A DNA stretch of 64,000 bases from Massilia sp. METH4 (GTDB lineage Bacteria; Pseudomonadota; Gammaproteobacteria; Burkholderiales; Burkholderiaceae_D). The number at the start of each line of letters is the position of its first letter. Position 1 is the stretch's first letter. Positions 8,890-17,299 of the stretch are shown piece after piece. The DNA is taken from positions 1,054,001 through 1,118,000 of the forward strand of contig NZ_CP146614.1 of the NCBI RefSeq assembly GCF_037094685.1, read 5' to 3'. Both the position numbers and the translations under genes were made by a program. The notes beneath the pieces were generated by a model, which saw only the letters and a program-made list of their open reading frames with translations, searched no databases and was not told the DNA's origin.

Positions 8890-8996
8890 TCGGCAGTTCG
8901 CGCCCGATCGTTTTCCAGCCTGTTCTGCGCCAGGCTGTACAGTATGGTCTCTTGCCGCCCCCGTCGGGCTTGCGGCGCATCGCACAGGAGATCGCA

Positions 8997-9419
8997 TTGA
9001 ACATCACCCTGGAACCGGTCACCCGCGCCAACTTCGAGGCGGTGATGGATATCGAACTGCCGCCCGGACAGGCGCACTACGTGGCATCGAACGCTTATTC
9101 GATCGCGCAGGCGCACTACTACCCGGAACTCCAGCCGTGCGCCATCTGCGAGGGCGGCAAGCCGGTCGGATTCCTGCTGTTTGGCCTGCCCGAGCAGGGG
9201 GCGCCCGGCCACTACGGCATCTACCGGCTGATGGTCGATCCGGCGTTGCAGAAGCGCGGCATCGGCCGCCGCGCAATGGAATTGCTGCTGGAGGATTTGC
9301 GCGCACGCCCCGATGCGCGGCGGATCTGGATCTGTTACAAGCCGGACAATGCGGTGGGCCAGCGCTTCTATGCTTCGCTGGGTTTCCGGGAAACGGGCCT
9401 GGACGACGAGGGGAGATGA
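8997..9419 (+). CDS. GNAT family N-acetyltransferase (TTG start)
   Basis: A 140-residue acetyltransferase of the GNAT fold. The acetyl-CoA site is in VDPALQKRGIGRRAMELLLE (motif A), followed by NAVGQRFYASLGFRETG (motif B), which resembles the diamine/spermidine acetyltransferase group. No ATG fits. The TTG at 8997 has CAGGAG 6 to 8 nt upstream and gives a complete domain beginning NITLEPVTRANF, so it is the preferred start. The acceptor is unknown. Confidence 0.8.
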   Translation: MNITLEPVTRANFEAVMDIELPPGQAHYVASNAYSIAQAHYYPELQPCAICEGGKPVGFLLFGLPEQGAPGHYGIYRLMVDPALQKRGIGRRAMELLLEDLRARPDARRIWICYKPDNAVGQRFYASLGFRETGLDDEGR

Positions 9420-9500
9420 TCGCCGAGATCACGCTTGCCGCGCCGGACGTGCCCTGACCGGCGCTGCGCCTGGCGCTGAGCGGCCTGGGCGGTCACGCGG

Positions 9501-10652
9501 TCAGCGCGCGGCTTGCGCCTGCCGCACTACCACGCGGGCATTCAGGGCAATTACGGCACCGGCCAGCGACAGCAGCCCCAGCGCCACGGCGATATTCGTG
9601 TGCGACGCCACCCAGCCGATCACGGGCGGCCCCATCAGGAAACCCGTGTAGCCCACCGTCGCGGCCGTGGCAACGCCGCCGCCGGCGGACATGCCCGGCG
9701 TGCGGGCCGCCGCGGCGAAGATCAGCGGCACCACATTGGCCGCGCCGAGGCCCACCAGCGCGAAGCCGACGGCGGCCACCGCGTAGTGCGTGCCCAGCAC
9801 CGCGGTCAACAGGCCCAGCAGGATGGCCACGCCGCCGCACACCATCACGCTGGCGGCACCGAAGCGGATCGTGAGCCGGTCGCCGGCGAAGCGGCAGGCC
9901 GCCATGGCGATCGAGAAGGCGGAATAGCCGATCGCCGCCGAGGCGGGCGTGGCGCCCGTGCGTTCCGTCAGCAGCAGCGCGCTCCAGTCGACCAGCGCCC
10001 CCTCCACCGCCATGCACAGCAGGGCCAACAAGCCGAGGAACAGCGCCGGGCCGCGCGGCAGCGCGAAGTGCGAGGCGTGCGCGGCCGATGCCTGGCCCGC
10101 CATCACGCGCGGCATCACGGCCAGCGTGACCAGGGCGATGACGGCGCTCGTCACGAGCGCGCCGGAACCGTTGCCGTAGCCGCCCTGGATCAGCAGGCCG
10201 CCCAGCGCGGCGCCCACCAGGCCCCCCAGGCTGAAGAACGCGTGGAACGACGACATGGTGGGCACCCCGCGGGCGATTTCCACCTCGCTGGCGTTGGCGT
10301 TCATCGACACGTCCAGCGCGCCGTTCGTGGCGCCGAACGCGAAGGCGGCGAGGAACACGCCCACCGGGTGGCTGGTGCAAACCAGCACGGCCGTCATGGC
10401 GGCGAAGGCAAAGGCGGAGGCCAGCGTGGCGCGGCGCGAACCCCAGCGCGTGGAGAACCAGCCGGCCACCGGCATCGAAGCCATGGCACCGGCGGCGATC
10501 GTGAGCAGCAGCATACCCAGCACGCCGGTATCGAGCCCGGCGCGCGCCTGCACGACCGGCACGTGCGCGGCCCACAGGCCGATGCCGGTGCCGTTGAGCA
10601 GGAAGATCGTGGAAATGGCCCAGCGTGCCCGGGCGATGGAACGGTCGGTCAT
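9501..10652 (-). CDS. MFS transporter, YbjJ-like
   Basis: A 383-residue inner-membrane protein with about 12 hydrophobic segments and an MFS loop motif (GWFSTRWGSRRATLAS, about residues 64-79). It resembles the YbjJ-type group (SFHAFFSLGGLVGAALGGLL). It starts 3 nt after the stop of the DeoR-type regulator, so the two form an operon, and the regulator's ligand is probably a sugar derivative carried by this protein. The substrate is not known. Confidence 0.8.
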   Translation of the reverse strand: MTDRSIARARWAISTIFLLNGTGIGLWAAHVPVVQARAGLDTGVLGMLLLTIAAGAMASMPVAGWFSTRWGSRRATLASAFAFAAMTAVLVCTSHPVGVFLAAFAFGATNGALDVSMNANASEVEIARGVPTMSSFHAFFSLGGLVGAALGGLLIQGGYGNGSGALVTSAVIALVTLAVMPRVMAGQASAAHASHFALPRGPALFLGLLALLCMAVEGALVDWSALLLTERTGATPASAAIGYSAFSIAMAACRFAGDRLTIRFGAASVMVCGGVAILLGLLTAVLGTHYAVAAVGFALVGLGAANVVPLIFAAAARTPGMSAGGGVATAATVGYTGFLMGPPVIGWVASHTNIAVALGLLSLAGAVIALNARVVVRQAQAAR

Positions 10653-10655
10653 GGC

Positions 10656-11417
10656 TTATCTTTCGGCAAGGATGAGGTTGGGTGCGCCGGCGCGGCGCAA
10701 GGGTTCGAGCAGGTCGGCGGGAACGTCCGCCTCGAGTACAAGGTGATCGAGGTCGGCCACGGTACCGATGGTGAACGGCGCCGGGGCCCCCAGGCGGTCG
10801 TTGAGCACGGCGGCGGCGCGGCGCGCGCTGCCGGCGATCATCGCCCGCTTCAGCTCCGCTTCCTCGCCATCGCTGGCGCCCAGCCGGTCCGGCGCCACGC
10901 TGCACACGCCCACGATGCACAGGTCGGCACGCAGCGCCTGGATATCGGCCAGCGTGCGGGCGCCGAGCACGGCGCCGCACGGGGCGGAATAAGTACCGCC
11001 CAACAGGATTACCCGCGTGCGGCGGAATTCGCCCAACGCGAGGGCGATCTGCGGGCTGTTGGTGACGATCGCCGCCGCGCAGCCATCGTCGAGCTGCCGG
11101 GCCAGCGCCAGGTTGGTGGAACCGGCATCGACCAGCACCGTGTCGGTGGGCCGGATCAGCGGCCGCAGCGCCTGGGCCAGCAACGCCTTGCGCTGCTGGT
11201 CCGCTCCCTCGCGCTGGGCGAAGCTCGCCTCGCCGGTACGGCGCACGGCACCGCCGTGTACCCGCCGCAAGAGACCTGCCAGGTCCAGGTCGCGCAGGTC
11301 GCGCCGGATCGTGTCTTCCGAAGTATCGAATCGGCGCACGAGCTCCGCCGCCAATACCTTTCCTTCGCTTTCGACCGCCTCGACGATAAGGCGGCGTCGC
11401 TCTTCTGCAAATTGCAT
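10656..11417 (-). CDS. DeoR/GlpR family transcriptional regulator
   Basis: A 253-residue repressor-type protein. The N-terminal winged helix carries the DeoR signature (ERRRLIVEAVESEGKVLAAELVRRF, then SEDTIRRDLRDL, about residues 6-43). A sugar-phosphate-binding DeoRC domain follows with VDAGSTNLALARQL, VTNSPQIALAL and VILLGGTY. It is the first gene of an operon with the MFS transporter. Two direct 15-bp repeats upstream (11449-11484) look like its own operator. Confidence 0.88.
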   Translation of the reverse strand: MQFAEERRRLIVEAVESEGKVLAAELVRRFDTSEDTIRRDLRDLDLAGLLRRVHGGAVRRTGEASFAQREGADQQRKALLAQALRPLIRPTDTVLVDAGSTNLALARQLDDGCAAAIVTNSPQIALALGEFRRTRVILLGGTYSAPCGAVLGARTLADIQALRADLCIVGVCSVAPDRLGASDGEEAELKRAMIAGSARRAAAVLNDRLGAPAPFTIGTVADLDHLVLEADVPADLLEPLRRAGAPNLILAER

Positions 11418-11448
11418 GTTTCCTCCAAGTTTTGCGTCATACTATCGT

Positions 11449-11484
11449 AAACACGCAAAAACAAGCAACAAAAACGCACAAACA
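11449..11484. promoter_or_regulatory. Direct-repeat operator upstream of the DeoR gene
   Basis: Two near-identical 15-mers, AAACACGCAAAAACA (11449-11463) and AAAAACGCACAAACA (11470-11484), start 21 bp apart, two helical turns. An inverted TTTTGCGT lies closer to the gene near 11430. Tandem operators fit DeoR-family repressors, so autoregulation is inferred. Confidence 0.5.
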
Positions 11485-11499
11485 TGCATCAGCGATTTT

Positions 11500-11865
11500 T
11501 CAGCGGTCTTTATAAGGCGCGGCGCGCAAGGTATCGGGAAGAGGTTCGGGAGGACTGGTGTCGATCTCGCACAGCCACGATTGGGCGTATTCGACCGTTT
11601 CGCCGTGGCGGTTGCGGATGCGCTCGAACCCTGTCAGCGTAAAACGGTTGTTGCCGCACCACAGGATGCGGGGATCGATCAGGGTTTCGCGGATGACTTG
11701 GGAATTGTGCTCCATCAGCCGCGCCAGCTTGACGGGGCGGCGCAGGCCCTGGTCATCCGTATCGAGGATGCGCAGGTCGCCGAAGCGGGGGGCGGCCCGG
11801 TCGCCCAGCACGCGGCTGGGCAGCGAGACACCGCCCATCCGCAATTTGACCATCTTGATTCTCAT
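11500..11865 (-). CDS. Protein of unknown function, LexA-controlled
   Basis: A soluble-looking 121-residue protein with no signal peptide or membrane segment. It is basic at the N-terminus (MRIKMVKLRMGG) and contains RPVKLARLMEHNSQVIRETLIDP and a Trp-Cys pair (LWCGNNRFTLTGFERI). I do not recognise the family. An alternative start lies four codons in (MVKLRMGG). GGTGG precedes the chosen ATG. A full-consensus LexA box sits 18 bp upstream of the start codon, so the gene should be induced by DNA damage. It runs in the opposite direction to the FadR-type gene and is not in an evident operon. Confidence 0.7.
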   Translation of the reverse strand: MRIKMVKLRMGGVSLPSRVLGDRAAPRFGDLRILDTDDQGLRRPVKLARLMEHNSQVIRETLIDPRILWCGNNRFTLTGFERIRNRHGETVEYAQSWLCEIDTSPPEPLPDTLRAAPYKDR

Positions 11866-11882
11866 GCTTGCCCACCAGAAAA

Positions 11883-11906
11883 TATACTGTGTTTTTATAC
11901 AGTATA
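11883..11906. promoter_or_regulatory. LexA box (SOS operator)
   Basis: TATACTGT-GTTTTTAT-ACAGTATA: 8-bp perfect arms containing the CTGT-N8-ACAG core of LexA operators. It lies directly upstream of the unknown gene starting at 11865 and has no gene on the other side within 700 bp. Confidence 0.8.
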
Positions 11907-11975
11907 TCAGTAGCCGGCAAGCGGGCCGTTTTTTTGACCAGGACCGCGGCTTGCAAGCCACGCCAGGGTTGCGGT

Positions 11976-12206
11976 TCAGGGAAGGACGGTGCCACCACCC
12001 AGCCGCTGTACTTCATCCATAGCCTTCTGCGCATTCTCTTTCGAGAGGATCACGCGCTTGCCGTCGCGGTCGGCGTTCTTGCGGGGGATGAGGCTGCCGG
12101 TGGGGGTATAGGCATCCTCGAAGACCGGTTCCTCGTCTGCGGGATCAGACGCCGCGCAAGCGCACAGCAACGCAGCCAGCACGATGGCCGGCATGATGGC
12201 CTTCAT
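11976..12206 (-). CDS. Small lipoprotein, tandem paralogue A
   Basis: A 76-residue protein with a lipoprotein signal (MKAIMPAIVLAALLCACAAS; the lipid-bearing Cys is either 15 or 17). The mature part carries TPTGSLIPRKNADRDGKRV followed by SKENAQKAMDEVQR. The neighbouring upstream gene has the same layout (VPTGSNIPRKKVEKDAKTL, SRDDAGKMVHDLQQ), so the two are tandem duplicates 6 bp apart. I do not recognise the family; the role is unknown. Confidence 0.7.
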   Translation of the reverse strand: MKAIMPAIVLAALLCACAASDPADEEPVFEDAYTPTGSLIPRKNADRDGKRVILSKENAQKAMDEVQRLGGGTVLP

Positions 12207-12212
12207 GGCCGC

Positions 12213-12446
12213 TTACCTTCCGCTGCCCATGGCGTTGCTCTGCTGCTGGAGGTCATGCACCATCTTGCCGGCGTCGTCGCGCGACATCACCAGCGTCTTG
12301 GCGTCTTTTTCCACCTTCTTGCGCGGGATATTGCTGCCGGTGGGAACGTAGCTGTTTTCTTCGCTGAAGGTATTGACTTGGCCGCCGGGAGCGGGTGCCG
12401 CGCATGCGGTCAGCAAGGCGGCGGTGGTCAGGATGGCGTATCTCAT
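12213..12446 (-). CDS. Small lipoprotein, tandem paralogue B
   Basis: A 77-residue lipoprotein with signal MRYAILTTAALLTACAAPA (lipobox LTAC, Cys15). The shared core with its neighbour is PTGSxIPRK. The start was taken at 12446, where AGGAGG-like sequence precedes the ATG; a longer frame to 12536 adds non-signal residues. It is the first gene of a two-gene unit. Function is unknown. Confidence 0.72.
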   Translation of the reverse strand: MRYAILTTAALLTACAAPAPGGQVNTFSEENSYVPTGSNIPRKKVEKDAKTLVMSRDDAGKMVHDLQQQSNAMGSGR

Positions 12447-12556
12447 GGAATCCTCCTTGTTGTCGAGCCTGCCAGCGTAGCACCGCGACGTCAGCCTGCG
12501 TCCAGTTGTGATGCATAAAATACAATTTCGCGACAATTCAAAGGGACCGCCCAGTC

Positions 12557-12566
12557 ATCATACAAC
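12557..12566. promoter_or_regulatory. Half-site of the FadR-type operator
   Basis: ATCATACAAC matches one arm of the 20-bp palindromes at 13507 and 21209. It sits 53 bp before the regulator's start codon, and the other arm is degenerate. Weak autoregulation is possible. Confidence 0.3.
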
Positions 12567-12618
12567 CAGGCAGGCAGCGCCTGCGGGCTGGTATAATCGC
12601 CACTTCTCGAGGAATCCC

Positions 12619-13353
12619 ATGCGCATGACTGACCTTACCGCCACCCCTGCCGCGCCGAAAAAGCGCCACCGCAACCTTGCTCAGGGGGTGGTGGAGAGCA
12701 TTGGCGCGAGCATCCGCGAGGGCGTGCTGAAGCCGGGCGAGAAGCTGCCGACGGAATCGGTGATCATGGAAATGCATGGCGTGAGCCGCACGGTGGTGCG
12801 CGAAGCCATTTCGCACCTGCAGGCCGCCGGCCTGGTGGAAACGCGCCACGGCATCGGCACCTTCGTGCTGGAACCGCCGGCCCCGGCCCTGCTGATCTCG
12901 CCGGACACGATCCGCACCATCGAAGACGTGCTGGCCATCCTCGAGCTGCGCATCAGCCTGGAAACGGAAGCGGCCTGGCTGGCCGCGGCGCGCCGCACGG
13001 ACGCGCAAGTGCGCGAAATGGGCGTGGCGCTGCAGCGCATCCTGCAAGAGGGCTCGATCGAAGCCGACATGCAGTTCCACATGCTGATCGCGCAGGCGAC
13101 GGGCAACCGCTATTTCGTCGACATCCTCACCCACCTGGGCACCACGATCATCCCGCGTGCCCGCCTGAACTCGGCACAGCTGTCGCACGACGAGCCGTCG
13201 GCCTACCTGCAGCGCGTGAACCGCGAGCACGAGGACATCTTCCACGCCATCGAACGGCGCGACCCCGAGGGTGCCCGCGCCGCCATGCGTACCCATCTCT
13301 CCAACAGCCGCGAGCGGCTCCGCAAGGCGCAGGAAGAAAGCGCCGGCGGCTGA
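12619..13353 (+). CDS. FadR-subfamily GntR regulator (hexuronate regulator candidate, GguR/UxuR-like)
   Basis: A 244-residue regulator. The winged helix has GVLKPGEKLPTESVIMEMHGVSRTVVREAISHLQAAGLVETRHGIGTFV (written in parts here: LPTE, SRTVVREA, GIGTFV). The C-terminal FCD domain has the metal/ligand-site pattern (DMQFHMLIAQATGNRYFVDI ... EHEDIFHAIERRD). The start has GAGGA 5 nt upstream. It lies directly before kdgD, and two matching palindromes flank the catabolic operon and the divergent transporter operon, so it probably represses both until a sugar-acid intermediate appears. The name GguR is suggested by context only. Confidence 0.85.
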   Translation: MRMTDLTATPAAPKKRHRNLAQGVVESIGASIREGVLKPGEKLPTESVIMEMHGVSRTVVREAISHLQAAGLVETRHGIGTFVLEPPAPALLISPDTIRTIEDVLAILELRISLETEAAWLAAARRTDAQVREMGVALQRILQEGSIEADMQFHMLIAQATGNRYFVDILTHLGTTIIPRARLNSAQLSHDEPSAYLQRVNREHEDIFHAIERRDPEGARAAMRTHLSNSRERLRKAQEESAGG

Positions 13354-13362
13354 CCCCTCCCC

Positions 13363-13448
13363 CAGCAATGTTGCTTCGAAAATGGGGACAGACCCATTTT
13401 CCAGGCAATATTGCTTAAAAAACGGGGTCTGTCCCCATTTTCCGAGCA
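13363..13448. repeat. REP-like inverted doublet
   Basis: Two inverted 17-bp arms, AAAATGGGGACAGACCC (13379-13395) and its complement (13425-13441), with AGCAAT/ATTGCT-type flanks. It lies between the regulator and the kdgD operator. The same motif family recurs at 30481-30527. Confidence 0.7.
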
Positions 13449-13506
13449 ACAGATCTTTCAGTCGCATAACTCTGCTTTTTAAAACGCTTGCCCCCGCTTC
13501 GATTCA

Positions 13507-13526
13507 GTTGTACGATGTCATACAAC
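13507..13526. promoter_or_regulatory. FadR-type operator upstream of kdgD
   Basis: GTTGTACGATGTCATACAAC, a near-perfect palindrome 58 bp before the kdgD start. Its complement differs by one base from the site at 21209-21228 before the transporter operon. Confidence 0.75.
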
Positions 13527-13584
13527 GATGGCTAGCCATCAGAACCCTTCACTGTTGTTCCACTCATCAAGAAGCGAGACACTC

Positions 13585-14496
13585 ATGCAACCGTTAGAAC
13601 TCCAAAAAATCCTGAACCATGGCCTGCTGTCGTTCCCGGTGACCGACTTCGACCAGGAAGGCAATTTCCGCGCCGATACGTACGCGAAGCGCCTCGAATG
13701 GCTGGCTCCGTACGGCGCCTCGGCCCTGTTCGCGGCCGGCGGCACGGGTGAGTTCTTCTCGCTGACTCCGAACGAATACGGCGACGTGATCAAGACCGCC
13801 GTGGACACCTGCCGCGGCGTGGTGCCGATCCTGGCCGGCGCCGGCGGCCCGACCCGTCAAGCCATCTCCTATGCCCAGGAAGCGGAAAAGATCGGCGCGC
13901 AAGGCATCCTGCTGCTGCCGCACTACCTGACCGAAGCGAGCCAGGACGGCCTGATCCGCCACGTGGAAGAAGTCTGCAAATCCGTCGATTTCGGCGTGGT
14001 CGTGTACAACCGCGGCGCCTGCCGCCTGACGGCCGATTCGCTGGAAAAGCTGGCCGACCGCAACCCGAACCTGATCGGCTTCAAGGACGGCATCGGCGAC
14101 ATCGAACTGATGATGTCGATCTGGCGCCGCATGGGCGACCGCTTCAGCTACCTGGGCGGCCTGCCGACGGCGGAGATTTATGCCGCCGCGTACAAAGCCC
14201 TCGGAGTGCCTGTATACTCGTCCGCTGTCTTCAACTTCATGCCGAAGCTGGCGATGGACTTCTATCACGCGATCGCCAACGACGACCGCGCGACGCAGAA
14301 CCGTCTGATCGACGAGTTCTTCCTGCCGTACCTGGCCATCCGCAACCGCAAGGCCGGCTACGCCGTGTCCATCGTCAAGGCCGGTGCGAAGATTGCAGGC
14401 TACGACGCCGGTCCGGTGCGCGCACCGCTGACCGACCTCACGCCGGAAGAATTCGAGATGCTGGAACAACTGATGCGAGCGCAAGGCCCGCAATAA
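13585..14496 (+). CDS. kdgD: 5-dehydro-4-deoxyglucarate dehydratase
   Basis: Converts 5-dehydro-4-deoxy-D-glucarate to 2,5-dioxopentanoate (2-oxoglutarate semialdehyde), water and CO2. This 303-residue member of the DHDPS/NAL aldolase superfamily has [14 protein letters not shown] near 52, catalytic Tyr141 ([10 protein letters not shown]) and Schiff-base Lys167 ([10 protein letters not shown]). It is full length for KdgD. The start [10 protein letters not shown] matches the family; only a weak GAAG lies upstream. It is the first gene of a three-gene operon, 11 bp before the dehydrogenase that consumes its product. Confidence 0.93.
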   Translation: MQPLELQKILNHGLLSFPVTDFDQEGNFRADTYAKRLEWLAPYGASALFAAGGTGEFFSLTPNEYGDVIKTAVDTCRGVVPILAGAGGPTRQAISYAQEAEKIGAQGILLLPHYLTEASQDGLIRHVEEVCKSVDFGVVVYNRGACRLTADSLEKLADRNPNLIGFKDGIGDIELMMSIWRRMGDRFSYLGGLPTAEIYAAAYKALGVPVYSSAVFNFMPKLAMDFYHAIANDDRATQNRLIDEFFLPYLAIRNRKAGYAVSIVKAGAKIAGYDAGPVRAPLTDLTPEEFEMLEQLMRAQGPQ

Positions 14497-14507
14497 AAGG
14501 AGAACAC

Positions 14508-16088
14508 ATGCAGCAGATTAAGGGTGAAATGATCATTGGCCGCTCCGTCGTGAGCGGCAAGGAAGGCTCCGTCAAGGCCATCGATCCGTCTCGCAACGAG
14601 CAGATCGAACCGGCCTTCGGCCTGGCTTCCCAGGCCGAGCTGGACCTGGCCTGCAAGCTGGCAGGCGAGGCATTCGATCGCTACCGCGAAACGACGCCGG
14701 AACAGCGGGCCAAGTTCCTGGAAACGATCGCCGACCGCATCATGGACCTGGGTTCCACGCTGATCGAGCGTGCGATGCAGGAAACGGGCCTGCCCCAGGC
14801 CCGCCTGGAAGGCGAGCGTGGCCGCACCTGCAATCAGCTGCGCCTGTTCGCCAAGGTCGTGCGCGACGGCCGCTACCTGACCGCCACGCTCGACTCCGCA
14901 CTGCCGGACCGCGCCCCGGCACCGCGCCCCGACCTGCGCCTGCGCAAGATCGGCCTGGGCCCTGTGGCCGTGTTCGGCGCAAGTAACTTCCCGCTGGCCT
15001 TCTCCGTGGCCGGTGGCGACACTGCCTCCGCCCTGGCGGCCGGCTGCCCGGTCGTGGTCAAGGCCCACTCGGCCCACCTGGGCACCTCCGAGCTGGTCGG
15101 CAAGGCCGTGCAGCAGGCGGCGATCGAGTGCGACATGCCAGAAGGCGTGTTCTCGATGCTGATCGGTTCCGGCCAGACCATCGGCCAGAATCTGGTAGCG
15201 CACCCAGCGATCAAGGCCGTGGGCTTCACCGGTTCGCGCGCCGGCGGCGTGTCGCTGATGAAGACGGCTGCCGCACGTCCGGAGCCGATCCCCGTGTACG
15301 CGGAAATGAGCTCGATCAACCCGGTGTTCATGCTGGAAGGCGCTTTGAGCAGCAATGAAAAGCTGCCGCAGCAATTCGCCGACTCGCTGACCCTGGGCGC
15401 AGGCCAGTTCTGCACCAACCCGGGCCTGTTGATCGCAATCGATTCCCCGGCACTGGACAAGTTCCTGGAAGGCACCAAGGTCGCCCTGGCCGCCAAGGGC
15501 GCCGCCACGATGCTGACCCCGGGCATCCACTCGGCCTACAACAAGGGCGTGGCCCAGCTGGCCGCCATCGAAGGCGTGAAGCTGGTCGGCCTGGGCAAGA
15601 CGAGCGAAGTGCCGTGTGGCGCCGTTGCTGGCCTGTACGAAACCTCCGGTGAACACTTCCTGGCGAATCCGGACCTGGAAGGCGAAATCTTCGGCCCGAC
15701 CTCGCTGCTCATCCGCGCGAAAGACGAGGCAGAACTGGTAGCGGTAGCAGAACACGTGGAAGGCCAGCTGACGGCGGCCGTGCACGCCACCGCCGCCGAC
15801 CTGCCGCTGGCGAAAAAACTGCTGCCGACGCTGGAACGCAAGGCTGGCCGCATCCTGTTCAACGGCTTCGGCACGGGTGTGGAAGTGGCACATGCCATGG
15901 TCCACGGCGGCCCGTTCCCGTCCACCTCCGACAGCCGCACCACGTCGGTGGGCGCTTCGGCAATCGACCGCTTCCTGCGCCCGGTCTCGTACCAGGACGT
16001 GCCGGCCGAGCTGCTGCCGGCCGCGCTGGACAGCGCCAATTCGCTGGGCATCCCGCGCGTCGTCGACGGCGAGCTGGTGCTGAAGTAA
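14508..16088 (+). CDS. 2,5-dioxovalerate (2-oxoglutarate semialdehyde) dehydrogenase
   Basis: Oxidises the KdgD product to 2-oxoglutarate with NAD(P)+, feeding the TCA cycle. A 526-residue aldehyde dehydrogenase with the nucleotide-binding GFTGSRAGG near 238, general base Glu266 ([10 protein letters not shown]) and nucleophile Cys302 ([10 protein letters not shown]). The AEMSS environment and the length are those of the KGSADH type found with uronate and pentose oxidation genes. AAGGAG precedes the ATG. Its TAA overlaps the next ATG by one base. Confidence 0.92.
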   Translation: MQQIKGEMIIGRSVVSGKEGSVKAIDPSRNEQIEPAFGLASQAELDLACKLAGEAFDRYRETTPEQRAKFLETIADRIMDLGSTLIERAMQETGLPQARLEGERGRTCNQLRLFAKVVRDGRYLTATLDSALPDRAPAPRPDLRLRKIGLGPVAVFGASNFPLAFSVAGGDTASALAAGCPVVVKAHSAHLGTSELVGKAVQQAAIECDMPEGVFSMLIGSGQTIGQNLVAHPAIKAVGFTGSRAGGVSLMKTAAARPEPIPVYAEMSSINPVFMLEGALSSNEKLPQQFADSLTLGAGQFCTNPGLLIAIDSPALDKFLEGTKVALAAKGAATMLTPGIHSAYNKGVAQLAAIEGVKLVGLGKTSEVPCGAVAGLYETSGEHFLANPDLEGEIFGPTSLLIRAKDEAELVAVAEHVEGQLTAAVHATAADLPLAKKLLPTLERKAGRILFNGFGTGVEVAHAMVHGGPFPSTSDSRTTSVGASAIDRFLRPVSYQDVPAELLPAALDSANSLGIPRVVDGELVLK

Positions 16089-16972
16089 TGGCGAACCCGT
16101 CGATCGAGCGTATCGACGGCGTGCGTTGCGCGACGGGCGAAAGCCCGGCGTGGGACGCCGCCGCCCGGGCGTGGTACTGGGTCGACATTCCCGCGAAACG
16201 CGTCTGGCGGCTCGACGCCGCCGGCAAGGCGCGCTCGTGGGACCTGCCCGAAATGGCCGGCTGCGTGGCACCTCGTGCCCGCGGCGGCCTGATCGCCGGC
16301 ATGGAAACGGGGATGTACGACGTCGACCTGTTCGACAATGGCACGGTATCCACTGCCTTGCTGGGCAAGCCGTCCGACCTCGGCGCCGGCATGCGCTTCA
16401 ACGATGGCCGCACCGACCGCCAGGGCCGCTTCTGGGCCGGCACCATGTTCATGGACATGAGTGCCGCGAAGGATATCGGGCAGCTGTACCGCTACGATGG
16501 CAAGGGCCTGTCGCAACCCGTCGTGTCCGGCCTGCTGACGCAGAACGGCCTGTCGTGGTCGCCCGATGGCAAGACGATGTACCTGTCCGATTCGCACCCG
16601 AAAAGCCGCTTGATATGGGCCTTCGACTACGACGTCGAGACCGGTATCCCGTCGAACCGCCGCGTCTTTGCCAACCTGGCCGACCACGTGGGCCGTCCCG
16701 ATGGCGCCGTGGTCGATGCCGATGGCTGCTACTGGTCGTGCGCCAACGATGCCGGCGCCCTGCTCCGCTTCACCCCGCAGGGCAAGCTGGACCGCCGCAT
16801 CGACGTGCCGTTCGCGAAACCGTCGATGTGCACGTTCGGCGGCCCGGACCTGCGCACGATGATCGTTACCTCGATCGTCTCCGGCAAGCCGGAAGACGCC
16901 GAGTGGGGCGGCAGCGTGATCCTGCTGAATCCAGGCGTGCAGGGTCTTGCCGACGCTTCCTGCGCGTTCTGA
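16088..16972 (+). CDS. SMP-30/gluconolactonase family lactonase
   Basis: A 294-residue beta-propeller metal-dependent lactonase. Family marks are the early metal Glu in ATGESPAWD (about residue 18), MRFNDGRTDRQGRFWAGTM (about 103-121), LSWSPDGKTMYLSDS and RPDGAVVDADGCYWSC. Coupled to the dehydrogenase (TAATG), it most likely opens the galactaro- or glucaro-lactone made by a uronate dehydrogenase. An arabinonolactone is the alternative, since KdgD-like dehydratases also occur in pentose pathways; the ExuT-like transporter favours hexuronates. It ends the operon. Confidence 0.88.
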   Translation: MANPSIERIDGVRCATGESPAWDAAARAWYWVDIPAKRVWRLDAAGKARSWDLPEMAGCVAPRARGGLIAGMETGMYDVDLFDNGTVSTALLGKPSDLGAGMRFNDGRTDRQGRFWAGTMFMDMSAAKDIGQLYRYDGKGLSQPVVSGLLTQNGLSWSPDGKTMYLSDSHPKSRLIWAFDYDVETGIPSNRRVFANLADHVGRPDGAVVDADGCYWSCANDAGALLRFTPQGKLDRRIDVPFAKPSMCTFGGPDLRTMIVTSIVSGKPEDAEWGGSVILLNPGVQGLADASCAF

Positions 16973-16993
16973 GGTAGTACACGCTGTAAAGGC

Positions 16994-17043
16994 AGAGCCC
17001 GTGTCTCCCGGTGCCAGGCACCGTGGGACACGGGCTCTTCTAT
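16994..17043 (+). terminator. Terminator of the kdgD operon
   Basis: AGAGCCCGTGTC (16994-17005) pairs with GACACGGGCTCT (17027-17038). An inner stem CGGTGCC-A-GGCACCG (17009-17023) sits within it, and TCTATTTTG follows. It lies 21 bp after the lactonase stop. Confidence 0.8.
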
Positions 17044-17145
17044 TTTGTGGCGAGCGTTCCTTGCAGCAGACCTCACGGCTCTCATCGGCGGCTTGTCGGA
17101 CCAGCCGCCTACCGATCAGCTCACGCTCCACACAAAAACTGTTTC

Positions 17146-17289
17146 CAGGTCGACTACACGTGGCAGTGGACGGATACGACGACCACCACCATCAAGCAGG
17201 TCAGCCCCGTGCAGGAGCCAGCGCAATACGGCATGCTGACAATCGGCCTGGCTGGCATGGCGGCACCGGCGCGCCGCCGCCGCGGGTGA
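17146..17289 (+). pseudogene. C-terminal remnant of a PEP-CTERM surface protein
   Basis: A 47-codon tail reads QVDYTWQWTDTTTTT ... VSPVQEPAQYGML ... GLAGMAAPARRRRG-stop. This is the layout of a PEP-CTERM sorting signal: a PEP-like tripeptide (here QEP), a hydrophobic segment and an Arg-rich end. The hydrophobic stretch is short and the preceding frame has no signal peptide or credible start, so this is a decayed or truncated gene. It sits between the kdgD operon terminator and the LacI gene. Confidence 0.6.
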
Positions 17290-17299
17290 AAGCCCGCGC

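Noticed and set aside
13363..13448. Rho-independent terminator for the FadR-type gene
   Set aside because: The stem is strong but has no T run, and its motif recurs at unrelated places, so a REP-like repeat is the better call.
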